Part shown: positions 57,064 through 64,000 of the stretch, one piece after another
How positions within the stretch are numbered: the first letter of the stretch is position 1
Layout of the letters: each line of letters starts with the position of its first letter
From: Allantophomopsis cytisporea
Lineage: Eukaryota > Ascomycota > Leotiomycetes > Phacidiales > Phacidiaceae
DNA length: 64,000 bases
Assembly (NCBI GenBank): GCA_024752435.1
Contig: CP103031.1
Span: 1,719,783-1,783,782 of the forward strand
Reading direction: 5' to 3'
Program-made: the position numbers and the translations under genes
The notes under the pieces: model-generated
What the model was told of the DNA's origin: nothing
The model's database searches: none
What the model saw: only the letters and a program-made list of their open reading frames with translations

Positions 57064-58812
57064 ATGGCTGCCGCCGTCAAGATCAACACGCCAGACTTGT
57101 TCCATGGAGAACGCAAGAAGCTCAAAGCCTTCTTGACTCAGTTGGACCTGTACTTCGGATTCAATATCACTCAGTTTCCAACTCCCAGAGACATGGTGCT
57201 ATACGCCTCATCTTACATGAGAGGACCAGCCTTCGACTGGTTTGAAACCTATGTCAGGGATTTTCTGGATAACCGCAATGACGAAGACATGATGGACGAC
57301 GACACCCGTAACATCTTCAACAACTACGAAGAATTTCGCCGAATGATTAAGCGAACTTTCGGAGACATCGACGAAGAACGCACCGCGGAGAGACACTTGC
57401 AAGGACTGACCCAGAGGGGATCAGCAGCGAACTACGCCGCAGAGTTTCAACAGTATTCCACTCGAACTGAATGGAATGACGACGCACTCACGGCCCAGTT
57501 CTACAAGGGACTGAAGGAATCAGTCAAAGACGACATAGTGCGAGGCAATCGACCTGATGACCTCCAGACTATGATCGAGACCGCCATACGCATCGACAAT
57601 CGCCAGTATGAGCGTAGCTTGGAAAAGAAAGGTAGCTATCGAGGACCTACTTACCATGGCAAACCCAAGTACCAGCAACGTACTCAGAAACCATATTACG
57701 GACCCATGCCTATGGAGTTGGACGCAACTCACCAGATGGTCAAGAAAGGACCACTCTCGCCACGGGATAGAGATTACCGTATGAAGAATAACCTATGCCT
57801 ATATTGCGGAACCCCAGGACATAAGGCACGAGAATGCAAGAAAGCATCAAGGAAGAATTCATCCAACAAAGGATTCAATCGAGGGAAACCAAGACACCTC
57901 AATGCGACATTTCAAGAAATACCCGAGCTCGAGGAACCAGGAAGCCCAGCAACGCTGGATCATGAAACAGAATTCTGGACAAAATGTTATGAAGACGACT
58001 GCAGCATCCACCTACCAAACAAGAAACACGCTGGACACTTCCCCAGTCAACAGAAAATGCGCAGACGCAGAGACGTATCTACCGACGACGAACCCGACGT
58101 GACTAGCTACCACGACGAGCACGCCAACACCGACAGTAGATCGCCCAGTCCCGGTGACCAAAATGGTTGGACTGTGGTAGAGCTGGACGATACGGTTGTA
58201 GTTAAGGGACAGGAACCCGACGAAGGGCCCGAAACCACTACAAGCCTTGAAGCGCTTGATCTAGAAAGACAAGCAATACACCGAGATCTACACCACTCAG
58301 AATGCAAGTGGAAAGCATGCCCAATGCACCGCGCTGACAAACTCGCGCACAAGCAACTCGAGACAGCCCGATCAGGACTCGAGGGAATGTTGATGACCTC
58401 TGGTAATAATCAGGATAATCTACCCGAATCACAATGGGCGGGACATCAGAAACTCCATTGGAGGAACTGTGACCTGACACCCATGTGCAGCGTACACGCC
58501 AAACAAAAACAACAAGAGGACACCTTAATCCAACGGGATATTGACATGGTAGTCCAAAAACGCCGCCAACAACGTGAAGAGGAAGGTCGACAACATCGCA
58601 AACACAGTCAACCCGCGTTTAGACTCCTAACGGATGACGAATGGGAGAACATAGGGGAACTACTTACCAACTCAAAGGAAAAGGAAGTAGAAGACTGGTG
58701 GGATGCATTAGAAATGGAGCAACTGGTACAAGAACGACTGGACCAAAAAGAGAAAGAACGCCGCGAATACGGTGACCTCCAAGAAGATTCGAAAACTAGA
58801 TGGTTCTCTTAA
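57064..58812 (+). CDS. gag: Gag polyprotein of the chromovirus
   Basis: Structural protein that packages the element RNA. The frame is open from within the 5' LTR (56899), but the first in-frame ATG is 57064 (MAAAVKINTPDLFHGER), giving 582 residues. The retrotransposon-gag capsid region covers LKAFLTQLDLYFGFN to QFYKGLKESVKDDIVRG. A CCHC zinc knuckle, CLYCGTPGHKAREC, lies near residue 243. The C-terminal third is hydrophilic, with repeated Cys/His-containing segments (HSECKWKACPMHRADK; HWRNCDLTPMCSVH) of unknown role. The frame ends at 58810-58812 after overlapping pol by about 100 bases. Confidence 0.9.
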   Translation: MAAAVKINTPDLFHGERKKLKAFLTQLDLYFGFNITQFPTPRDMVLYASSYMRGPAFDWFETYVRDFLDNRNDEDMMDDDTRNIFNNYEEFRRMIKRTFGDIDEERTAERHLQGLTQRGSAANYAAEFQQYSTRTEWNDDALTAQFYKGLKESVKDDIVRGNRPDDLQTMIETAIRIDNRQYERSLEKKGSYRGPTYHGKPKYQQRTQKPYYGPMPMELDATHQMVKKGPLSPRDRDYRMKNNLCLYCGTPGHKARECKKASRKNSSNKGFNRGKPRHLNATFQEIPELEEPGSPATLDHETEFWTKCYEDDCSIHLPNKKHAGHFPSQQKMRRRRDVSTDDEPDVTSYHDEHANTDSRSPSPGDQNGWTVVELDDTVVVKGQEPDEGPETTTSLEALDLERQAIHRDLHHSECKWKACPMHRADKLAHKQLETARSGLEGMLMTSGNNQDNLPESQWAGHQKLHWRNCDLTPMCSVHAKQKQQEDTLIQRDIDMVVQKRRQQREEEGRQHRKHSQPAFRLLTDDEWENIGELLTNSKEKEVEDWWDALEMEQLVQERLDQKEKERREYGDLQEDSKTRWFS

Positions 58813-61800
58813 CCGCAGGCCAGTTAGAGAACCCAGTCCAAGGCCTCCCCCTCTACGAGTAGAGAAGGTTCATTTGTGCGGAACGCAGTATGCAGCACAC
58901 TTGAACGTCCGAGTACAGATAAACGGACACCGCACTGAAGCCATGGTGGATTCAGGCGCATCAGGAAATTTCGTATCCACGAAATTCGTGAAGAAACACG
59001 ACTTACCTACGAGGAGACATGCGAATCCATATCAACTGCACCTAGTTGATGGAAACCCTATGTCTGATGGATGGGTACGAGAGCAGACACGCCCTCTACC
59101 ATTCCTTGTGCACAATCATCACGAAGAACTAGCGTTAGACATCGTCGCGATCCCGCGTTACGACATCATCCTAGGACTTCCATGGTTGAAGAAACACAAC
59201 CCGAAGATTGATTGGAACACGTATACAGTCAATCTGGGAAACTGCAAATGCGCTGTGCCATTTGAATTACGACGACCTGTCATGATCAATGCAATCGATT
59301 ATGAGGATTTGCAGGAAATTCGCAAGAACAACCCGTCACCCACACTATGCGCCACAGAAGGGGTGACACTCCCGAACGAGTATAGGGAATTTGAGAAGCT
59401 CTTCAGCAAGGAAGAAGCTGAAACCAAGCTGCCAGAACACCAGCCTTGGGATCACGAGATACCACTTATGCCAGGAAAACAACCTACCTTCGGACCAATC
59501 TACTCTATGTCCGAACGAGAACTCAAGATCCTGAAGGAATACATCGATGACATGCTAAAGAAAGGTTATATTCGACCGTCAACCTCGTCAGCAGGATACC
59601 CAGCCCTCTTTGTACCAAAGAAGGATGGAACAGACCGACCATGCATCGACTATCGACAACTCAACAGCATTACTATCAAGAACCGATATGCGTTGCCACT
59701 CATCTCAGAGTTACACGACCGATTTCGAGGAGCCAAGTTCTTCACTAAGTTAGACCTCCGAGGAGCGTACAATCTAGTACGCATGAAGGAAGGTGAAGAA
59801 TGGAAAACAGCATTTAGAACACGCTATGGGCATTTCGAGTATTTGGTAATGCCATTTGGCTTAACCAATGCCCCCGCAACTTTTCAAGCGCTGATCAACC
59901 AGACACTACATGAATACTTGGATGTATTCGTAGTAGCTTATCTGGATGACATCCTCGTATACTCCAACACCGAAGAAGAGCATATCAAGCATGTCAAACT
60001 CATACTTACAGCACTTCAGAAACGTCACCTGTATCTGAAACTGGAGAAGTGCGAATTTCACCAACAGTCAGTTGGATTCTTGGGTTATATGATAACCACC
60101 GAAGGAATCCAGATGGACGATTCCAAAGTACGAGCAGTCCACGAATGGCCGATACCAAACTCTGTCAAGGAAGTGCAATCCTTCCTTGGATTTGCCAATT
60201 TCTACCGAAGATTCATCAAGGGATATTCAAGTATTACAGCACCAATTTCGGAATTGACGAAGAAGGACCAAGCCTTCAAATGGACTGATGAAGCTCAACG
60301 AGCTTTCGAGAAACTCAAGGAGAGTTTCACAACCGCACCCATATTGAGGAACTTCGACCCTGAAGTCCTCATAGTGGTGGAAACGGATTCCTCCGATTAC
60401 GCAATCGGGGCGGTACTGAGTCAACCGGATGAGAACAAGAAGCTTCGACCTGTCGCTTTCTTCTCCCGCAAGTTGACTTCAGCCGAGCTGAACTATGAGA
60501 TCCACGATAAGGAATTGTTAGCAATCGTCGCTGCATTTCAAGAATGGAGAGTTTACCTGGAAGGACCTAAGTATGAAGTAGCAGTAATCACAGACCACAA
60601 GAATCTGCTATACTTCACAACCACGAAGGTGTTGAACAGACGACAAGTACGATGGTCAGAACTCATGGCCAGGTACAACTTCAAGATCACCTACCGTAAA
60701 GGATCCGAAAACGCCAAAGCCGACGCACTCAGTCGACGTGCAGATTATATGCAGAACAAGGAACCAGTGTCACACGCTATATTTCAAGATAACGGAGACA
60801 ATCTGACGTATAACCACCCGGAGTTAAACGCCACAATGCAAGTCGAAGATCCGGACATACTTCAAAGTATTCGACAAGCATATGCCACGGATACTACGGC
60901 ACAACGTATTTTGGGAAACCCCAATGGACACCCAGGAACCTCAGTAACAACAAACCGGACACTATTGTTCAAAGGACTAGTCTATGTTCCCGCGCCCCTG
61001 CGGAAACAGTTAGTCAAAGAACAACACGAGCTACCAGCACACGGACACCAGGGAATAGGCAAGACGTTGGAACGTCTGACCAGAACATACTACTTCCCAG
61101 GAATGAAGAACCAAGTAGAGAAAGTCATAAGAGAATGTGACATTTGCTCTAGAAACAAGGTCAATCGACACGCACCTTACGGACAGCTAAAATCACCAGC
61201 AGTACCGAAGGGAGCATGGAAATCCATTGCCCTGGATTTCATCGTCAAACTACCACTTTCAAAGGAACCACTTACGAAAGTAGAATACGACTCAATCGTA
61301 GTCATCACCGATAGGATGACAAAATATGGATATTTCATACCATATAAGGAATCCAGTACCGCAGAAGACTTGGCGTACACTTTCCTGAAAACGATTGTCA
61401 GCAACCATGGTATGCCAGATGAAATAATATCCGACCGAGACAAGCTGTTCACTTCGAACTTCTGGAAGTCCCTAATGAGCCAGTTAGGAACTAACCACAA
61501 GCTCTCGACAGCCTACCACCCACAAACAGACGGACAAACTGAACGACTCAACCAGACGCTTGAGCAGTACCTCCGCTGTTATGTGAATTACAAACAAGAT
61601 AATTGGGTACGACTATTACCCCTTGCACAGTTTGCGTATAACAGTGCAACCACGGAAACTACGAAAGTTTCACCATTCTATGCCAACTATGGGCTAGAAC
61701 CGGAAGCGTATCATTCACCCCGAGAAATACAGGTACTTGCAGAAGCAGCACAAATGCAGGTTGCAGAACTCAAAACACTCCACAAGCAACTAGCCAAGGA

Positions 61801-62347
61801 TATCGAGTTTTTTAACCAACGATCAGCAAGTTATCAGAATGGAAAAAGGATAGAGGGACCTACCTTTTCGGAGGGAGACAAAGTCTACCTCATACGCAGA
61901 AACATCAAGACAACCAGACCAAGCAACAAGTTGGACAATGTCAAAATCGGACCATTCAAGATTTTGAGGAAAATTAGTTCAGTCAACTACGAACTCCAGC
62001 TACCAACGAGCATGAAAATACACCCTGTGTTCCACGCGTCTCTGCTGGAACCAGCGCCACAGAATGCACGCTACGCACACTACCCAGACCTATCCCAGGA
62101 AAACGAGAACACCGAATACGTCGTCGAAAAAATCCTAGACTGCAAATGGGTCAGAAACGAACTCAGATATTTGGTCAAATGGGAAGGTTACAATGACTCA
62201 GACAACACATGGGAACCTACCGAAAACTTCAACCTTGAGACGTTGGAAGATTACCATTCGGAACATCCAATCCCTCCCAGAAGGAAGGAGACACCGCCGC
62301 GAAGAGGTCGCCCTCGGGCGAGAGGTCGAGGCCGGGGTCGGTGGTAG
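58712..62347 (+). CDS. pol: Pol polyprotein (PR-RT-RH-IN-chromodomain)
   Basis: Open from after a TAG at 58709-58711 to 62347, in the +1 frame relative to gag with a ~100-base overlap and no early ATG; expression by +1 ribosomal frameshifting is inferred. Counting from 58772: aspartic protease DSGASGNF (about 60); reverse transcriptase PFGLTNAPATFQ and the active-site YLDD (about 390); RNase H ETDSSDYAIGAVL, HDKELLAIV and ITDHKN; integrase zinc finger HGHQGIGKTLER ... CDICSRNK; integrase core with LDFIVKL, SDRDKLFTSNFWKSL and AYHPQTDGQTERLNQTLEQ (D, D, E); and a C-terminal chromodomain YVVEKILDCKW ... LVKWEGYNDSDNTWEP (about 1114-1163), followed by an RG-rich tail. No stop or frameshift interrupts it, so the element may be active. 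Confidence 0.93.
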   Translation, partial: KWSNWYKNDWTKKRKNAANTVTSKKIRKLDGSLNRRPVREPSPRPPPLRVEKVHLCGTQYAAHLNVRVQINGHRTEAMVDSGASGNFVSTKFVKKHDLPTRRHANPYQLHLVDGNPMSDGWVREQTRPLPFLVHNHHEELALDIVAIPRYDIILGLPWLKKHNPKIDWNTYTVNLGNCKCAVPFELRRPVMINAIDYEDLQEIRKNNPSPTLCATEGVTLPNEYREFEKLFSKEEAETKLPEHQPWDHEIPLMPGKQPTFGPIYSMSERELKILKEYIDDMLKKGYIRPSTSSAGYPALFVPKKDGTDRPCIDYRQLNSITIKNRYALPLISELHDRFRGAKFFTKLDLRGAYNLVRMKEGEEWKTAFRTRYGHFEYLVMPFGLTNAPATFQALINQTLHEYLDVFVVAYLDDILVYSNTEEEHIKHVKLILTALQKRHLYLKLEKCEFHQQSVGFLGYMITTEGIQMDDSKVRAVHEWPIPNSVKEVQSFLGFANFYRRFIKGYSSITAPISELTKKDQAFKWTDEAQRAFEKLKESFTTAPILRNFDPEVLIVVETDSSDYAIGAVLSQPDENKKLRPVAFFSRKLTSAELNYEIHDKELLAIVAAFQEWRVYLEGPKYEVAVITDHKNLLYFTTTKVLNRRQVRWSELMARYNFKITYRKGSENAKADALSRRADYMQNKEPVSHAIFQDNGDNLTYNHPELNATMQVEDPDILQSIRQAYATDTTAQRILGNPNGHPGTSVTTNRTLLFKGLVYVPAPLRKQLVKEQHELPAHGHQGIGKTLERLTRTYYFPGMKNQVEKVIRECDICSRNKVNRHAPYGQLKSPAVPKGAWKSIALDFIVKLPLSKEPLTKVEYDSIVVITDRMTKYGYFIPYKESSTAEDLAYTFLKTIVSNHGMPDEIISDRDKLFTSNFWKSLMSQLGTNHKLSTAYHPQTDGQTERLNQTLEQYLRCYVNYKQDNWVRLLPLAQFAYNSATTETTKVSPFYANYGLEPEAYHSPREIQVLAEAAQMQVAELKTLHKQLAKDIEFFNQRSASYQNGKRIEGPTFSEGDKVYLIRRNIKTTRPSNKLDNVKIGPFKILRKISSVNYELQLPTSMKIHPVFHASLLEPAPQNARYAHYPDLSQENENTEYVVEKILDCKWVRNELRYLVKWEGYNDSDNTWEPTENFNLETLEDYHSEHPIPPRRKETPPRRGRPRARGRGRGRW

Positions 62348-62809
62348 CGAACGGGTTGGCTCCAGCATGAGCGTTGCGCTCTGCCTCCGCCTTCTCTTCC
62401 GCTTCTTTTCTTTCTTTCTCCTCCACAGCTTCAAGTTCGTCAAGCGTAGCTAGTCCGCGACGAAGCATTTCACTACCACGGATTTCAACAATTTCTGCAT
62501 ACGGCGAAGACGCATACGGCGAGCGAAGGCCTCCCGCTCCTGTTGAGCCGCGAGCTCTTCCTCGGCCTCCAGTCGTGCCTCTTCCAAACGAAGTTTCTCC
62601 CAGTCAGAAACTGAGGGTGCACTAACGTCACATTTCGTATTTCTTTGAACACACTCACTACAGCGCTTCGAGTGAGGGGAAACCACGCATTTGCGCCCCG
62701 AAGTAAAACAAGCTCGACAAGGCGCCATTTTCATTTCAGTACCGTTCTTTTCGATACGCTCAGCGAGAGCAACACGTTCTTTGATTTTCAAATGGTTCGG
62801 AGAAGGCAT
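62229..62809 (-). pseudogene. Antisense Zn2Cys6-like ORF inside the retrotransposon (frameshifted)
   Basis: On the strand opposite to pol, an ORF starts with ATG at 62809 (MPSPNHLKIKERV). It encodes CRACFTSGRKC then CSECVQRNTKC, i.e. C-x2-C-x6-C-x8-C-x2-C-x6-C, the spacing of a fungal Zn2Cys6 binuclear cluster. A long charged coiled coil follows (EEARLEAEEELAAQQEREAF). The frame stops at 62450, but one base over it continues from about 62487 as GSEMLRRGLATLDELEAVEE and ends at 62229, overlapping the 3' end of pol antisense. Small proteins with this cluster are often annotated near fungal gypsy elements. In this copy one base seems missing, so the full product (about 190 residues) would need the intact version. 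Function unknown. Confidence 0.6.
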
Positions 62810-62907
62810 GTTGAGAACGGAAGGCCATGATGTTACTAAGGTGGGAATTGCCCCGCTTAAGTAGTGTCGGATCTACCCGGTCACTCATTGGGTCAAAGGG
62901 ACTTGAC

Positions 62908-62926
62908 CAATGAGGAGGGGACCTTG
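62908..62926 (+). promoter_or_regulatory. Polypurine tract before the 3' LTR
   Basis: TGAGGAGGGGA lies just upstream of the TGTTAC start of the 3' LTR, with CCTTG between. It is the expected primer site for plus-strand DNA synthesis. Confidence 0.65.
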
Positions 62927-63329
62927 TGTTACAGCCCTGTACTACGGTCTACGATCACAACAACTAGAGAAGGCTGTAACAGGGTCACATGTCGGAAAAG
63001 TCACGGGCTACATGAGTCACGTGATGGATAGTTGGGATAGTCGGGATAGTCGGGCGTTCCTAACTATCCTACTATTCCCCAGAGCAGGAAGCAACTATAT
63101 AGATCTCTGTATTCCCTTAGTAGATAGGAGCTTCGTGCTCAACTTCAATCAATACTTTGTTACCCACCTTTGCCCACACCTTTGCCAGAGTATTAAGTTA
63201 CGTGCTTCGATACCAACAGCAACCACTTAGTTTCACTGGAGAGCCCCTACCTCTTCGTATATCGTGCCAGTATATACAACCGCTGAGAAGCCTGTGCTTT
63301 GCCACCTACCCAGCAGCAAGGACGTAACA
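62927..63329 (+). repeat. 3' LTR
   Basis: 403 bp, same ends as the 5' LTR, two differences seen (both A here). It includes short internal GGGATAGTC repeats. Confidence 0.93.
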
Positions 63330-63334
63330 CTTTA
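63330..63334. repeat. Target-site duplication, right copy
   Basis: CTTTA, identical to 56522-56526. Confidence 0.9.
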
Positions 63335-63925
63335 GCTTTTTATTATCCTATTATAATCCCTAGCCTAAGCAAAAAAACTACAATAAAAAAAACAATAGAT
63401 ATACTAGAGTATAAAAAAGTCTACTACAATTACCTATAAAATCTTTAAAAAGCTTTTTATACTGTTTTTATCTTAAGTATTAACTAAAAGCTATTGCTAT
63501 AAAATAAAAAGATATAGTAGCTAACCTTTTTTACTAGTATATTTATTACTAAACTAAAGAAGCTTTTAGCTACAAATATTATATTAGACTTTTTTTACTA
63601 TACTTTTATTACCTAAGCTATATACAACGTCCTTTTAAAACTTTAAGTTGCTAAACTAGGTCGTTTAAAATATATATTACAACTACTATACTTTATTAGT
63701 AATACTATATTACTAAAGCTATTTTACTTTATTGAAGTCTAGTTTTAGCTAGGCTATTTTCAATACTAGTAGCAATTTATACTCTTCTTTTTACAAGTTA
63801 AATCAAAGCTTATTGTAAAAAGACTCTTTATTTCTTCTACCTAGTTTTTATACCTTTATAATATTGAAGTTGCTATATAATATAATTTTATTAACAATAA
63901 AAATCTTAAAAAAGCTAATACTATA
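63335..63925. repeat. AT-rich RIP-type subtelomeric sequence, distal part
   Basis: Continuation of the AT-rich block interrupted by the retrotransposon, running up to the telomere repeats. No open frames of interest; TA- and CTA-rich with very few CG dinucleotides. Confidence 0.75.
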
Positions 63926-64000
63926 TTAGGGTCAGGGTTAGGGTTAGGGTTAGGGTTAGGGTTAGGGTTAGGGTTAGGGTTAGGGTTAGTTAGGTTTGGT
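63926..64000 (+). repeat. Telomere (TTAGGG)n
   Basis: Begins with TTAGGG, then one TCAGGG variant, then about eight TTAGGG units, and ends in an irregular TTAGTTAGGTTTGGT. Orientation (G-rich strand 5' to 3' toward the right edge) marks a right chromosome end; the irregular tail may be noise at the sequence end. Confidence 0.95.

Larger units (their letters stand above)
56527..63329 (+). mobile_element. Complete Ty3/gypsy chromovirus LTR retrotransposon
   Basis: A 6803-bp element bounded by 403-bp LTRs and a 5-bp target duplication. Order is 5' LTR, gag, pol (protease, reverse transcriptase, RNase H, integrase, chromodomain), an antisense ORF, a polypurine tract and 3' LTR. Integrase after RNase H identifies Ty3/gypsy, and the C-terminal chromodomain identifies the chromovirus clade. 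Gag and pol are both open, and composition is normal in contrast to the RIPed flanks. No standard TGG-type primer-binding site follows the 5' LTR (the internal sequence begins CATTGAGCACC), so priming may be atypical or self-primed. Confidence 0.95.

Noticed and set aside
1..64000. CRISPR arrays, bacterial operons, ribosome binding sites
   Set aside because: The sequence is fungal nuclear DNA; no regularly spaced repeats with unique spacers were seen.
1..64000. Polyketide synthase, NRPS or terpene synthase backbone
   Set aside because: No ketosynthase, adenylation or DDxxD-type synthase motif was found in any frame inspected.

Overview
The window is the right-hand end of a chromosome of a filamentous ascomycete (Pezizomycotina). 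The last ~75 bases are TTAGGG telomere repeats running off the end. Genes carry very short spliceosomal introns (mostly 44-70 bp, GTRNGT...CTRAY...AG). The families present are typical of filamentous ascomycetes: Zn2Cys6 regulators, NACHT and HET-domain incompatibility proteins, rhodopsin-like (PTH11-type) membrane proteins, a berberine-bridge-type oxidase and a Ty3/gypsy chromovirus. A placement in Leotiomycetes is possible, but that is inference only.

Layout. 1-2054: 3' part of a flavin monooxygenase fused to a polytopic membrane region. 2799-4941 (-): RRN3, the RNA polymerase I initiation factor and the only clear housekeeping gene. 6251-14020: an accessory block of tailoring-type genes (six-exon FAD monooxygenase, C2H2+Zn2Cys6 regulator, SAM methyltransferase, BAHD-like acyltransferase). 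14922-21111: a graveyard of incompatibility-type genes (NACHT protein, ankyrin-HET protein) whose last reading frame runs into a headless extended SDR gene. 23616-32052: a second accessory block (luciferase-fold FMN monooxygenase, secreted FAD oxidase, Zn2Cys6 regulator, ToxD-like reductase). 33658-37427 (-): an intact 1209-residue NACHT protein. 38440-45762: a SnoaL/NTF2-like gene, a rhodopsin-like membrane protein and an alpha/beta hydrolase, separated by gene-poor, decayed stretches. 46599-49156: a divergent pair made of a PD-(D/E)XK-like protein and a kinase-fold protein. 50186-52936: a basic Pro-rich protein and a secreted, apparently GPI-anchored hydrolase-fold protein. No polyketide synthase, non-ribosomal peptide synthetase or terpene synthase backbone is present, so the two tailoring blocks are backbone-less within this window.

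From about 53.7 kb the sequence becomes subtelomeric repeat. An 88-bp stretch at 53911-53998 has an AT-rich copy at 54523-54610 that differs at 30 sites, 29 of them C-to-T or G-to-A, which is the signature of repeat-induced point mutation (RIP). The rest of 54.1-56.5 kb and 63.3-63.9 kb is similarly AT-rich and includes a ~610/670-bp tandem duplication. Into this RIP-eroded DNA a complete, un-RIPed Ty3/gypsy chromovirus has inserted (56527-63329): LTRs of 403 bp differing at two sites, a perfect 5-bp target duplication CTTTA, open gag and pol, and an antisense Zn2Cys6-like ORF between pol and the 3' LTR.

The observations most worth following are the divergent nuclease-like/kinase-like pair, the antisense zinc-cluster gene inside the retroelement, the RIP comparison, and the rearranged NACHT/ANK/HET/SDR region. 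Coordinates of splice junctions were read by eye from consensus and phase.
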